DNA of 64,000 nt, taken from NCBI GenBank assembly GCA_949358305.1, contig CASHSZ010000126.1, positions 123,009 through 187,008 of the forward strand. Direction: 5' to 3'. The notes under the pieces are model-generated. The model made no database searches. It was not told the origin of the DNA and saw nothing but the letters and a program-made list of their open reading frames with translations. Each line of letters opens with the position of its first letter. Position 1 is the stretch's first letter. The position numbers were made by a program, and so were the translations under genes. This document shows, piece by piece, positions 19,178 through 29,829 of the stretch. Source of the stretch: Strigamia acuminata (lineage: Eukaryota > Arthropoda > Chilopoda > Geophilomorpha > Linotaeniidae).

Positions 19178-21101
19178 ATGCTGACATTAGCGGGCCTGGC
19201 TATTAAAATTCTTTTTAGGTGTATCATTCAATGGAATGTTGAAGACATTTTTGACGTTAAAATGAAAGAGACGATGGAATTAATCGCTTATTTCGATAAA
19301 CTACGTTAGTGTCGCACGGATTTGTGCATTTATTTCGTAATTATCAATATGAAATTGTTTGATTTAGCTCGGAAGGTTCGTGCAGATCTGCTGGACAATT
19401 TGACTTATTTGGTGTTTTGGGACGAAAATGTTCGCAACCCAGAGGCGAAGGATGTTGCTCTGTTTGTACACGAAGAGCAGACAGAACTGGAGTTACGACG
19501 TATGAGTCCAAATTTTGATTTGGAATTTTTGTTCCGAGTTTGTGGCCACAAGTTGAAAGTGAGTGGACAAAGAGAACTAAATCGACATAAAAAAAATTCA
19601 TTTTTAGGCAAAAAATGCATTTTCAAACAAAATAATGCATTTTCAAGCAAAATAATGCATTTTAAAGCAAAATAATGCATTTTTGAGCAAAATAATGCAT
19701 TTTCGAGCAAAATAATGCATTTGCGAGCAAAATAATGCATTTTCAAGCAAATTAATGCATTTCCAGGCAGGAATATGCATCTTGTGGTGGAAAAATTGAA
19801 TTTTGATGTGCAAAAATAGCATCTTGATGTGCAGAGCTTGCATTTTCTAAAGAATGTTTTATTGGATAAAAAAATCATTTTGTACATGAGAAATTTGCAT
19901 GCACACGAATGTAAACTACAAAAAACTCGCAAATACAACACGCCGTTACTGTGTGCGACATTCTTAAAAAAAATTGTTTTAATTCTACTAATTGTCTCTA
20001 TCCGCACAGAATCTGACAACGTTAGAACTGCCCGAGGAATGTACACTGACAGCTAATGCCGCCAAAAGAATGTGGCAGACTTTGCCAAAGCTAACGAGGC
20101 TCCTTATCAATGACACTGAGGCTGAAGACGACGCGGCGAAGTACATCGCTCAGCTGCCACTCGTTGAGCTTCTTGCCGACGGAATCAAAGAAGATTTTGT
20201 GCGAAACTTATGCAGAGAAGACGGCACAATCAGGCAAACGTTGCGAAAGTTCCGTTTAATAAGCTATGGTTGTTCAATTCCATGCATCTGTTTGATATTG
20301 AACACGATGAAATGCATCGAATTCTTGGACACTTTCGATTCCGAGTGGCTCAAAGGGCTGTGGCCGGTCGGCGCGCAACCGCAGCAATACAATCTGACAA
20401 GATTGGAGTTCTGGGGCGACGCAATTGAGGAAGAGGTGCTAATTGCCGTGCTCACGTGTCCGAAAGTTTACCAAATTGTCATCACTCCGTATACTTTCAC
20501 AATAAAAATGCTGCTTGCACTGACGAAATTCCAGCAGTTGAGCACGTTGTCCTTGGACCTGCGTTACGACTCGGACGTGAAAAGGGCGAAAATGGCGGAA
20601 GGATATGATGAGTTTGATCGAGTGAGTTTGCGCGATTCACGGTTTGATAAATTGGTGGAACTTTCTCTTTCCAATGACAACGATTGTTGGACGACCTCTG
20701 ATTATTTGTTCGAGTTGTTGGGCATGTGTCCCAAACTGGCGAAACTCTCCTTTTTGGCTTGTCCCAGCTTCAGTAATAAAACTGCGCGCGAGTTGGCCGC
20801 CATGATGGCGAAGACGCTCGAAGTTTTGGAATTTCGAGAATGCGATTTGTTGGGGCCTTCGGGGATTAAAGATCTCTTAAAAATCGATTCCCTGGTGGAG
20901 CTGAAAGTTAATTTGGAAGTCGATGAGTTAAGAAGACAACATTTCGACGTTGGGGCGTTGCGGCAAATGGCTGTAAAACACGGCGTGGACTTACAGCTAC
21001 AATTAGAACATTCGTCGGATGATCCGATGGAAATGGAAGAAGAATTTCTAGACCCGCACGACGATATGCTTGACGATGATTCCGGCAATGAAAGCGACTA
21101 A
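19178..21101 (+). CDS. LRR-family gene copy C (three exons, 469 aa)
   Basis: Best model: exons 19178-19304, 19368-19558 and 20010-21101, totalling 470 codons with the stop. The first donor is CTAC/GTTAGT, weaker than the GTGAGT of copies A and B; the other sites are AAA/GTGAGT, TTTAG/C and CGCACAG/A. Exon 1 is the short form (42 codons) without the hydrophobic extension. Exon 3 shows cysteine-type LRRs (L-A-K-L-S-F-L-A-C-P-S-F-S-N-K, then L-E-V-L-E-F-R-E-C-D-L-L-G-P) and an acidic tail rich in Asp and Glu. No stop or frameshift interrupts the model. It probably works in protein binding, like other LRR proteins with an N-terminal helical box; the actual partner is unknown. Intron 2 contains a divergent 20-bp minisatellite shared with copy D. 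Confidence 0.7.
19613..19790 (+). repeat. 20-bp minisatellite in intron 2 of copy C, divergent
   Basis: About eight imperfect units of the form ATGCATTTTCAAGCAAAATA lie 55 bp after exon 2. Units differ from one another at several sites, unlike the near-uniform array at the same intron position in copy D. Confidence 0.8.
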
Positions 21102-21783
21102 CGAGTTGTCAGAGGCTGCATGTCTGCATTATTTGAAAGTTCATAGGACCGATTTTCATTAATTTTGACCAAATTATACTGAATAATTACGATTTCGTAG
21201 GTTTTCTGAATGAGCGAATAAAGCATGTCTTTTTGAAATGAGAACAAGATTTATTGTAATTTCTGGGGGTCGCAAATACAAATTTAAGGGAACAAAGGGT
21301 AAAATAAGACAATTCATGACACTTTTACAGCACTTCCGGTCACGCGTCATCCAAAAACTCCTACTGAATGTTGGCTTCTCTGCGCTACTCCGCGCTATTC
21401 CCCTCGAACTCGTACGACCCCGCTGCGTACTAAAACGCCAGTTTTTACACATTAATTCGATTTGTTTGTATTCAAAAATAAAAAGTCACTATGCCAAGTC
21501 GAACATTAAGTGTAAATGATCGCATATTTTTATTGTGTCTCGTGTGAAAACTGAAATAATATTATACAATGTATTGACAAATAACAATATATGCAAAAAT
21601 GTAAAAAGACAATATTGATAAAACACGAGCAATTCAAAAAGAACATTAAGAAGAGACATGATGAACATTCGGTGAAAAGCGAAATTATTATCGTACGAGT
21701 TGTAACTTTGACTAACCCTGGAGATTAAAAGCAACATTTATCTATTGAAATCAATTCTTGCGTCATTACAGGAGATCTGACAG
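21102..21783. other. Spacer between LRR copy C and the serpin gene
   Basis: The family 3' UTR begins at 21102 and its distal part reappears at 21450-21510, split by about 320 bp of unrelated sequence. No gene is supported here. An upstream serpin exon with the signal peptide should lie to the left but was not recognised. Confidence 0.4.
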
Positions 21784-22586
21784 TGCAAACACCTCAAACA
21801 TGTCGAGGATTCCGACGATTCCAACGTCCGTATATTAACCCAAAAAGGGCTGGAATTCACCTTGCATCTTCACCGGGTAAAATGACAACTCACGAAGAGT
21901 GTGTAAAACCCAAAAGTAAATCGACTAATTCTCTTTTGTTTAACTTTTTCAGCAAAGTGTAGCTGGAAATGTTGAAAATATATTTTTCAGTCCACTCAGC
22001 ATTAGTGTGGCGCTAGCTATGACTCTAGCTGGCGCCAAAGAAAACACTGCAAAACAGATGAAAGATGTCCTCAAGTTGGGATCATCATTCACCACCGATT
22101 CAGCCATTCACGAAGCATTCCACGAGATTATTGATTCTCTTCTGGGCTCGCAGGATTCTGCCATAAAATTACACATTGCTAATCGCATGTACGTCCAGAA
22201 CACTGCAAACATTTTATCAGACTTCAGGGGCGTATTGGAAGAACAATACAATACTTCATCGACTGTCGTTAATTTCGGTTCAGACGCTGAAAAAATTCGA
22301 CTAGAGATTAATAAGTGGGCGGAAGAACAAACCCAAACGAAAATCAAAGATTTGATTCCACAAATGATTCCACCAATACTGGATGATCTTACACGTTTGG
22401 TTTTGGTGAACGCGATCTACTTTAAAGGCAATTGGCACGAGCAATTTGAACCTGATCTCACGAAAGCTCATAATTTCTACCTAGATGTTAACAAGGCAGT
22501 AATGACCGATTTCATGCACATAACGTCTTACTTTAGATTCTTTGAGGACGATACTCGAGAGTGTAGAGTAATCGAATTACCATATT
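21784..22586 (+). pseudogene. Serpin gene, 5' part, cut by the Polinton
   Basis: Two exons are readable. Exon 21784-21876 ends with the typical F-T-L-H-L-H-R start of helix A. A 76-nt GT-AG intron (21877-21952) follows. The next exon opens QSVAGNVENIFFSPLSIS and continues through the serpin body (L-V-L-V-N-A-I-Y-F-K-G-N-W, and M-H-I with the E-L-P-Y strand). At 22586 it runs into the Polinton TIR and would stop at 22667-22669 after 28 foreign codons. Serpins inhibit proteases through a reactive-centre loop near the C-terminus. This part lacks that loop, so the truncated product could not act as an inhibitor. Apart from the insertion no damage is seen. A signal-peptide exon further upstream is expected but not found. 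Confidence 0.88.
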
Positions 22587-22737
22587 TGTTGTTGGAGAAA
22601 TGGTTCCGTGGTGCCACACACACTAAATGGGCAATCCATGATTTCAGCTCAAAAATTAAAAAAGGTTAAAATGAGGAAGTGGTTCGAGGGTGGGAGAATG
22701 GGAATGTTTAGGTTAGGTTATGTTAGGTTGTCCCGCA
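22587..22737 (+). repeat. Left TIR of the Polinton
   Basis: The 151 bp begin TGTTGTTGGAGAAATGG and are the exact complement of 39442-39592 as far as I compared. The inner end carries TTAGGTTAGGTT-like arthropod repeats. Confidence 0.95.
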
Positions 22738-23508
22738 CGCTTCTGTATTTATATTTATACTTATTTTTAATTTTTATTTGTAAATGAAAATGTGTAATTC
22801 TAAAAGTTAAAATGTATTAAAACAATCCATCAGAAAAATGAAATGAATTCTTATTTAAAATTGGTTTAATACAATTCAATATTAATAGCATTAAACATTT
22901 TAATTAAAACAATTTAACCTTTTAACAATTTCATTTTAAATTGTATTTTATTTGAAATAGTTTTCTGCATTTATATTTCTACTTATTTTTTATTTGTATT
23001 TGTAAATGAAAATGTTTAATGCTATTACTGTTGAAATGTATTAAAACAAGTTTAAATGAGAATTCATTTGCCTGGAGGAAATTTTTTATTTTCAAATGTG
23101 GCCTAGTTAATAGGCAAGTGTAATTCTAAAAGTTAAAATGTATTAAAACATTCCACCAGAAAAAAAAATCAAATGAATTCTCATTTAAAATAGTTTTAAT
23201 ACATTTCAACATTAATAGCATTTAACATTTTTATTTACAAATAAAATTTTTATTTAGGAAATTTTAATTAAATCAATTTAACCTTTTAACAATTTCATCT
23301 TTTTAAATTGTATTTTATTTTAAATAGTTTTCTGCATTTATATTTATACTTATTTTTTATTTGTGTATATAAATGAATCAGAATTTTTTCAGTTGATCAA
23401 TGACTCTGAATCATGAAGGAGTGGAAAACCTATGCCCCAAATTTCTAATTTTTCAAAATACTTTTATATAAAAAATGAAAATCCATTTAGATTCGCTCTG
23501 TGCTTCAA
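22738..23508. repeat. AT-rich subterminal direct repeats of the Polinton
   Basis: No gene is visible. A segment of the form CTGCATTTATATTTATACTT followed by TTTATTTGTAAATGAAAATG recurs at about 22740, 22970 and 23330. A second shared piece (TTTTAACAATTTCAT) recurs near 22920 and 23287. These may be replication or packaging-related ends, or simple expansion. Confidence 0.55.
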
Positions 23509-26500
23509 ATGAATAGATACAAAAACAAGAAATGCGTTGAGTTTTTGAAAGGAAAAAGAGAAAATGGACATTTATCTAAGGATTTCAAGTTAAACATCAA
23601 GTTGGAACAACTCTTGGCGAAATGCCGAGAATATGATGATTTTGTGAACATTGAGCCACGTCCGTATTACCTTTTCAAAAATATCTTTGACAGCCAAGTG
23701 CGTGAGTACATTGTCGAATTTGACGAAAGGATTTTTGACATAGAAGACGTGATGAAAGATGCCACTCCAAACATCCGTGCATTGGCAGCAGAAGTTGCAG
23801 CTGACATGAATTCGTGCAAAGTGAGCGTTATGATGCTATTGAGATATCGGCATTCCCTGAACTCGTCGACTGATCTTCATAAATGGTACCTGGCCGATCC
23901 GTTCGTGATGCATTCGGACGATGTTGACCACATTCTGGATTCGGCTGCAAAAGAACTGGCCATACAAAATGCCGAATTTGTCGAAACTCACGACTATTTA
24001 TATTACCTTTGTGTGGACGAGATTAAAATTGGTTTTGGTGCTTTACACCAGAAAGGTGGATGGTATAAAGATGTTCCGACAATTCCGTTGAGTATGAAAA
24101 ACGATTTACCGGTCGTCATTCGCAATAAGAAAGCGGTTTTGACTTTTAAAATTGAGTTGCAAAAGTCTTTTGTTTGGGCCGTTCTTGCATGTATACATCC
24201 TACAGCTAATCATCCCGAACATGTACCAAATTACTTGAAGTATGAGCACGAATTGAATTTGCAAAGCTTTGAATTTCCATTGACTTACAGAAACATAGAA
24301 AAATTCCAGTTGCAGAATCCCGATATCGAAGTGACTATTTATTTTTGGGTCAGCAATCGCGTGCAAAGATACGTGAGCGTACACAGAAACAGGAAACATC
24401 ACGTCGATCTATTCTTCTATGGAAACAATTGCTACGGACTTGTGAGGAATCTAAAACGTTTGCTTGGTTATTTTCCGTGTCACTACTGCGACAACCAATT
24501 CAAGAACATTGTGGGTAGAGACAAACACCTGACAGTATTCCACTCCGTTCCCGAAGAATCGTCCTATCAGGAACTGGATGAACATCTGCGCAGCAAAAAG
24601 GCCGTTGTAAATGTCCAGAACTCTGATCAAAAAAGTTTTTTGTGGTCCATATTGGCTGCCTTATATCCGGCGCCCGACCATGTTAGCAGAGTGGGATATT
24701 ACGTACAGTTTTTGGACAAACTCAACCTCGAAGGGCTAGTTTTTCCCGTGGGGCCGAAAGAAGTGCTTACGTTCGAAAGACGAAATGAAAGTTTGAACAT
24801 TAATGTATTCGAGTTGCTGCCCACGTCACGGATTGTCCCGATAAAAGTGAATATTCAGACAAACCGCCTTACCACTATTAATCTACTGAAGAAACAAAAT
24901 CATTACATGTGGATCAAGGATTTCTCACGACTCATGAGCGTCGGTGATGGCCACAAGAGGTATTATTGCATGAACTGTATGAACGGGTATTCCAGCGCTA
25001 AAGTGCTTGTTAAGCATAAACGATACTGCGGAAAAAACACTCCCTCCGCCACTAAATGCCCCGAAGAAAAAACGATCTGTACGTTCAAGAGTGAAAAAAA
25101 AAAATATCCTGTACCGTACGTTTGCTACGCTGATTTTGAGGCATTCTTAGTACCTGAAGTGGAGATCAAACCCACTTTACATTCGATCACCATTAATTCT
25201 CACGAGCCGTGTGGTTATTCGTTTAAAGTGGTGTGCACGGAGAACGAAGCTTATTCCAGACCGTTACAGCTGTACAGAGGTCCGGATGCCGTCGATCATT
25301 TTTTGCAATCGTTGCGTGCAGAAATTAAAGCCGTGGTTTGTCAATTTTCCCAATTGGAAAGACAATTCAATACCAAAATGATGACTCCATTTGAATGGAA
25401 CGCATTTAGAAATGCAACAACTTGTTTCTTATGCGATGGCGAGTTCTCCAAAGCTGAAGGATGGACTAAAGTCTTGGATCACAACCATTTCACTGGTAAG
25501 TTTCGCGGAGCCGCACACGGCAAATGTAACCTCAACTACCATTGGCGGAGATCTGTGCCGGTAGTTTTCCATAATGGGAAAAGGTATGATTTTCATTTGA
25601 TATTCCCACATTTGACCGTCGAGACAGAAAAAGTGACCGTCATCGCCGAAAACTCGGAATTATACAAATCTTTCACGCTGAGAATCAATACCAGCGATGA
25701 TCCAAAAGTGCCCCGTAAAGTTACGTTAAAATTCTTGGATAGTTTCCAATTTCTCGCGAGCAGTTTATCCAATTTGGCTAAAAATCTAGAGAAGTCGCAG
25801 TTTGTTGTCTTTCGAAGCGAGTTTAAGGGCGAGGAAATTGATTTTCTTAAGAGGAAAGGAGTATACCCTTACAGATATATGACCGGTTGGTCAAAATTTC
25901 AAGAAGATAAACTTCCGCCGATAGAAGAATTTGAGAACATATCCGACGACGATTACCAATATGCCCAGTTAGTTTGGAAAACGTTGGGAATTAAAAACAT
26001 GGGCGAATATCACGATTTATATCTGAAGACCGACACTCTGTTGTTGGCGGATATATTCGAACAGTTTAGGAAAATGTGTTTGAATCATTACAAGCTAGAC
26101 CCCTGTCATTATATCACGTTTCCGAGTCTGTCTTGGGACGCGGCGCTGCTCATCACCAAAGTTAAATTGGAACTTCTGTCTGATCCAGATATGTACATGT
26201 TTGTCGAACAAGGAATAAGAGGCGGTGTTGCCACGATCAGTCAACGCTACGCCAAAGCTAATAATCCTCTTCTGGCATCGGGGTACGATTGTGAGAAACC
26301 AGAGAGTTACATCGTCTATTTGGATGCAAATTCCATGTATTCCTGGGCAATGAGCAAACCGTTACCTGTTGGAAAGTTTGCCTTCGACAATAATTTAGCC
26401 GAATGGACGCAAGAAAGGATTTTGAAAATGGGAGAGAACGATACGACGGGGTGCATCTTGGAAGTGGATTTGGGATATCCGCAAGAACTGCACTTGTCCC

Positions 26501-27516
26501 ACAATTGTCTGCCTTTGGCTCCGGAAATGATACGTTCTGCGGACGACACTTGTCCCAGATTAATCCCGCATTTGCAAGGTCGTTGTAATTACATTCTGCA
26601 TTACAGAGCTCTGCAATTGTACTTGTCCCTGGGCATGAGGTTGATGAAAATAAAAAAAGTGCTGACGTTTGAGCAAAAACCGTGGCTGGCCAAGTATATC
26701 GAACTGAATATTGAGAAACGGAAGTCCGCTACCAGTGATTTTGAGCAGGAATTGGCGAAACTCTCTAACAACTCGGTCTTTGGAAAAACCTTGCAAGACG
26801 TGAGGAAATATAGACAATTTTATCTGGTGAATAATCAGAAAGACTGGTATAAACACCTCAACCACGCCGGTTTCAAAGGATTTAAAGTTTTAAATAAAGA
26901 TCTGATTTTGGTTGAACGCCGAAAGCTGGAATTGACGTTAGACAAACCTATTTACAGCGGATTAACTATCCTGGACTTGTCTAAATGCTTGCTATATGAC
27001 TTTCATTACAACGTCATGAAAAAAAAATTTGGGAACAAGCTGAGATTGCTGATGACGGATACGGATAGTTTGATGTATGAAATAGAAGCTCCGTCAGTCT
27101 ACTCGTTCTTCAGAGAAGAAATACCAGAAGTGATGGATCTGTCTAATTACGACCCACCTGATGGCAGGAACAGGCGTGTCATAGGATGCTTCAAAGACGA
27201 GACTGCCGGCGAGCCGATAGAAGAGTTTGTAGGGCTAAGAGCCAAATGTTACGCATATAACGTGAACGGGAAAACGAGCATGCGATGTAAAGGCATAAAG
27301 AAGGCCGTCGTGGAGCAAGAGCTGGACTTGGAGGCGTACAAGAAGATATTGTTCGGAGAACGGGAGGCCCACAGATTGAAATTTGAAACGATCAAATCGA
27401 AACTGCATGTTCTCACAACGGTCGAGGTGGACAAATTGGCATTATCAGCGAAAGACCAGAAACGAGTGATATTAGATGATTGTATTCACACCAAGGCTTA
27501 TGGTTATGTTGAGTAA
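23509..27516 (+). CDS. polB: Protein-primed family B DNA polymerase (pPolB)
   Basis: This 1335-residue enzyme replicates the element. I chose the ATG at 23509; the frame is closed by TAG at 23488. The N-terminal third holds two copies of a roughly 140-residue module (about 207-347 and 363-507). Each starts K-K-A-V and ends in a C2H2-like zinc finger (CHYCDNQF... and YYCMNCMN...). Exonuclease motifs follow: YADFEAF (about 540), H-N-G-K-R-Y-D-F (about 687) and Y-L-K-T-D-T (about 837). Between the first two is a D-H-N-H-F-T-G-K-F-R-G motif of protein-primed polymerases. Polymerase motifs are YLDANSMYSWAM (A, about 937), NNSVFGKT (B, about 1085) and TDTDSLMYE (C, about 1183). All catalytic aspartates are present. 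It converges on the 27521 gene. Confidence 0.93.
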   Translation: MNRYKNKKCVEFLKGKRENGHLSKDFKLNIKLEQLLAKCREYDDFVNIEPRPYYLFKNIFDSQVREYIVEFDERIFDIEDVMKDATPNIRALAAEVAADMNSCKVSVMMLLRYRHSLNSSTDLHKWYLADPFVMHSDDVDHILDSAAKELAIQNAEFVETHDYLYYLCVDEIKIGFGALHQKGGWYKDVPTIPLSMKNDLPVVIRNKKAVLTFKIELQKSFVWAVLACIHPTANHPEHVPNYLKYEHELNLQSFEFPLTYRNIEKFQLQNPDIEVTIYFWVSNRVQRYVSVHRNRKHHVDLFFYGNNCYGLVRNLKRLLGYFPCHYCDNQFKNIVGRDKHLTVFHSVPEESSYQELDEHLRSKKAVVNVQNSDQKSFLWSILAALYPAPDHVSRVGYYVQFLDKLNLEGLVFPVGPKEVLTFERRNESLNINVFELLPTSRIVPIKVNIQTNRLTTINLLKKQNHYMWIKDFSRLMSVGDGHKRYYCMNCMNGYSSAKVLVKHKRYCGKNTPSATKCPEEKTICTFKSEKKKYPVPYVCYADFEAFLVPEVEIKPTLHSITINSHEPCGYSFKVVCTENEAYSRPLQLYRGPDAVDHFLQSLRAEIKAVVCQFSQLERQFNTKMMTPFEWNAFRNATTCFLCDGEFSKAEGWTKVLDHNHFTGKFRGAAHGKCNLNYHWRRSVPVVFHNGKRYDFHLIFPHLTVETEKVTVIAENSELYKSFTLRINTSDDPKVPRKVTLKFLDSFQFLASSLSNLAKNLEKSQFVVFRSEFKGEEIDFLKRKGVYPYRYMTGWSKFQEDKLPPIEEFENISDDDYQYAQLVWKTLGIKNMGEYHDLYLKTDTLLLADIFEQFRKMCLNHYKLDPCHYITFPSLSWDAALLITKVKLELLSDPDMYMFVEQGIRGGVATISQRYAKANNPLLASGYDCEKPESYIVYLDANSMYSWAMSKPLPVGKFAFDNNLAEWTQERILKMGENDTTGCILEVDLGYPQELHLSHNCLPLAPEMIRSADDTCPRLIPHLQGRCNYILHYRALQLYLSLGMRLMKIKKVLTFEQKPWLAKYIELNIEKRKSATSDFEQELAKLSNNSVFGKTLQDVRKYRQFYLVNNQKDWYKHLNHAGFKGFKVLNKDLILVERRKLELTLDKPIYSGLTILDLSKCLLYDFHYNVMKKKFGNKLRLLMTDTDSLMYEIEAPSVYSFFREEIPEVMDLSNYDPPDGRNRRVIGCFKDETAGEPIEEFVGLRAKCYAYNVNGKTSMRCKGIKKAVVEQELDLEAYKKILFGEREAHRLKFETIKSKLHVLTTVEVDKLALSAKDQKRVILDDCIHTKAYGYVE

Positions 27517-27520
27517 AATG

Positions 27521-28996
27521 TTAAAAAAACAATTCAAAGGTTAAAATTATTTCAGTATCCCGTACATCGTGGTTATCTATGTGTAGCTTTCCCATAATAA
27601 GGATATGATCTAAAATTTCAAATTGTATTGGAGGATCGATAACATACGCTTTTGTTATATTCCCAATGTCAGCAGATATATTACCTATATGAAAAACCTC
27701 TTTCATTTCAGGATTTTCCTCATTTATAACTGAAATAGACATAGAACTAGCGCTCATTTGAGAATAATACCCATCTTCATCAATATCCGCTTGCTTTTGG
27801 TAAACATCTATATGAGTCAACTGACATTTTCTAAATACATGAAAATAAGGAAAAACACCGGGACTATGTGCTCGAGATCCAGGCAAAAAAAACACGTCGT
27901 AATTATCATTTGATTTCTCTAATGATAGAAATTGTACAATATAAGTTACTTTCTTTTGCTCTTTATCCTGTTCTTGCAAAATCAGTTTGATGAATTCTAT
28001 TATTCCATCCACTTCTAGAATTCCTGTATTCGACACATCATCTTGTAAGCTCTGTTCACCCGCATTAATCTGTATTGTCTGTTTGATGCGCTCGATTTCT
28101 GCAGCCATTTCAGCCTTATATGCATCTAGCATTGCTTTAATTTCCCTATCATCCTGTAAACTCTGTTTGATGCGCTCTATTTCTGCAGCCGTTTCAGCCT
28201 TATATGCATCTAGCATTGCTTTAATTTGCTCATCGTTCTGTAAACTCTGTTTGATGCGTTCTATTTCTGCGGCCATTTCAGCCTTATATTTATCTAGCAT
28301 TGCTTTAATTTGCTTATCATCCTGTAAACTCTGTTTGTTGCGCTCTATTTCTGCACTTATTTCAGCCTTATGTGCATCTAACATTGCTTTAACTCGCTCA
28401 TCATCCTGCAAACTCTGTTTGATGCGTTCTATTTCTGCAACCATTTCAGCCTTATGGGCATCTAGCATTGCTTTAATTCGCTCATCATCCTGTAAACTCT
28501 GTTTGATGCGTTCTATTTCTGCAACCATTTCTGCCTTATGTGCATCTAGCATTGCTTTAACTTGCTCATCGTTCTGTAAACTCTGTTTGATGTGCTCTAT
28601 TTCTGCAGTCATTTCAGCCTTTATTTGTCCATCATCCTGTAAACTCTGTTTGATGCGTTCTATTTCTGCAGTCATTTCTGCCTTATGTGCAACTATGTTC
28701 GCTTTAACTCGCTCTTCATCCTGTAAACTCTGTTTAATATGGTCGTCGACTCGAGATTTCATATCTTCCATAAGCGAGGCAGTGCCTGCAGCAGCCTGGT
28801 CTGGTATTCCAACGTCAAAATCTTTTTTTAGTTGAGCGATATCGTTTCTGTGGCCGAACACCATTCGCCTAATCTGCTCTTGTTCGTCATGCGTTAAATT
28901 ACTTCCGTCTCGTTTGGCAATTTTGCGTGGGGTCAGTCCAAATCTATGGACTGGATTTAAGTGGAAGTCGTCTCTCGCCTTATTAACGCTCCCCAT
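27521..28996 (-). CDS. Repeat-rich coiled-coil protein of the Polinton
   Basis: The protein has 491 residues from the ATG at 28996; a GTG start at 29029 would add 11. Residues about 80-310 consist of around nine repeats of a 28-residue (84-nt) unit containing I-K-A-M-L-D-A-H-K-A-E-M and E-I-E-R-I-K-Q-S-L-Q. Twenty-eight residues is exactly four heptads, so a continuous coiled coil is expected. One unit is shortened. The roughly 170 C-terminal residues look globular (R-A-H-S-P-G-V-F-P-Y-F-H-V-F and a beta-rich end). It overlaps the protease gene (28957 on) by about 40 nt in another frame. The position at the end of the morphogenesis block suggests a structural or fibre-like role, but I recognise no named family. 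Confidence 0.75.
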   Translation of the reverse strand: MGSVNKARDDFHLNPVHRFGLTPRKIAKRDGSNLTHDEQEQIRRMVFGHRNDIAQLKKDFDVGIPDQAAAGTASLMEDMKSRVDDHIKQSLQDEERVKANIVAHKAEMTAEIERIKQSLQDDGQIKAEMTAEIEHIKQSLQNDEQVKAMLDAHKAEMVAEIERIKQSLQDDERIKAMLDAHKAEMVAEIERIKQSLQDDERVKAMLDAHKAEISAEIERNKQSLQDDKQIKAMLDKYKAEMAAEIERIKQSLQNDEQIKAMLDAYKAETAAEIERIKQSLQDDREIKAMLDAYKAEMAAEIERIKQTIQINAGEQSLQDDVSNTGILEVDGIIEFIKLILQEQDKEQKKVTYIVQFLSLEKSNDNYDVFFLPGSRAHSPGVFPYFHVFRKCQLTHIDVYQKQADIDEDGYYSQMSASSMSISVINEENPEMKEVFHIGNISADIGNITKAYVIDPPIQFEILDHILIMGKLHIDNHDVRDTEIILTFELFF

Positions 28997-29307
28997 TTTT
29001 TTAATACGAACAAACACAAATGTCCGCACGTGACTTCGTCAAACGATTGATACTGATAAACGTTATATTTTATATTGTCTCCCAGGTAACGGTACAATTC
29101 AATAGGAGGGGGTAGATCGCCAAAACTATCAAAGTATAATTTGTCTCGCTTATTTTTAGTGTACGCCACCCAATGGCTACCACTTTGTAGATGCTTATTC
29201 AAATTAACAATCCCACATTCGAAGGGTCTGGCTTTGTCGGGCAATGTGTCTCTGGAGAACACGCCTCTGAAGAATGGAATATTCATTCGTCTAGCTAATT
29301 TGCCCAA
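28957..29307 (-). CDS. Adenain-like cysteine protease (first copy)
   Basis: This protein resembles the adenovirus-type maturation protease found in Polintons. It has C-G-I-V-N-L-N, then GSHWVAY (catalytic His), YFDSFGDLPP (acidic residue) and CGHLCLFVL (nucleophile Cys). The conserved F-R-G-V-F-S-R-D-T-L-P segment precedes them. It should cleave capsid precursors during particle maturation. The start is uncertain: the frame stays open upstream into the neighbouring gene with no early ATG, and the first ATG (29286) lies just before the F-R-G-V-F motif. The coordinates use a TTG at 29307. The catalytic residues look intact. Confidence 0.85.
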   Translation of the reverse strand: MGKLARRMNIPFFRGVFSRDTLPDKARPFECGIVNLNKHLQSGSHWVAYTKNKRDKLYFDSFGDLPPPIELYRYLGDNIKYNVYQYQSFDEVTCGHLCLFVLKKWGALIRRETTST

Positions 29308-29330
29308 TTGCAGAGAATCCAGCGGTTGAA

Positions 29331-29810
29331 TTATTGCCCCATCTTTCCCGCCGCCGACGAGCCGTACGGTTTCAAGTAGAAACCTTTTCCAGTTTTGCGA
29401 ATCCGTAATTTTTTTTTTAACGACTGTCGTAGACCTTTGCCTTCAGTGGCTAAATTGTGGCGCTTGGCTTCATCGACCATTTCCTTATTTGTTTTTGCCG
29501 AGTCTACGGCTTTAGCGATCCCTGCCGCACCTCCAGCCAGTCCACCCAATGCCCCCAATAATGGAAGCAGCAATGGAAAGAATCCACCAGTTTGTCTAAC
29601 CTGTTTCGTAGGTATGCTTAAAGTCATTCCTTTCTTTTTAGAACCGGCCTTTTTGATCTTATTTATCTGTCTATCAGTAAGAGACAAGCCATGATTGCCG
29701 TTCAATTGTTTATACTTCAATCTTAAATGTAAGGGTATCCTTTTTTTGATGGATTTGGATACCTTTCGTTGCTGATTGGGGGTTAACGCTACCTTATGTA
29801 TTTTATACAT
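29331..29810 (-). CDS. Basic protein with glycine-rich hydrophobic segment (pVI-like candidate)
   Basis: This 159-residue protein has very basic ends (K-K-R and K-K-K clusters) and a central hydrophobic segment, GGFFPLLLPLLGALGGLAGG (about residues 75-94), then a helix with A-K-A-V-D-S-A-K. Small proteins with such a membrane-active or amphipathic segment are known next to the capsid genes of Polintons and adintoviruses, and are compared with adenovirus pVI or melittin-like peptides. A role in membrane penetration or core packing is inference. The ATG at 29810 is clear. It lies between the protease and the putative major capsid gene on the same strand, with 19 nt to the latter. Confidence 0.7.
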   Translation of the reverse strand: MYKIHKVALTPNQQRKVSKSIKKRIPLHLRLKYKQLNGNHGLSLTDRQINKIKKAGSKKKGMTLSIPTKQVRQTGGFFPLLLPLLGALGGLAGGAAGIAKAVDSAKTNKEMVDEAKRHNLATEGKGLRQSLKKKLRIRKTGKGFYLKPYGSSAAGKMGQ

Positions 29811-29829
29811 CTCTTATTTTTTTATAACT

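Noticed and set aside
27987-28835. 282-residue plus-strand frame rich in Ser, Cys, Leu and Ile
   Set aside because: It is the antisense shadow of the 84-nt coiled-coil repeat. The minus-strand product has a sensible heptad pattern and gene context.
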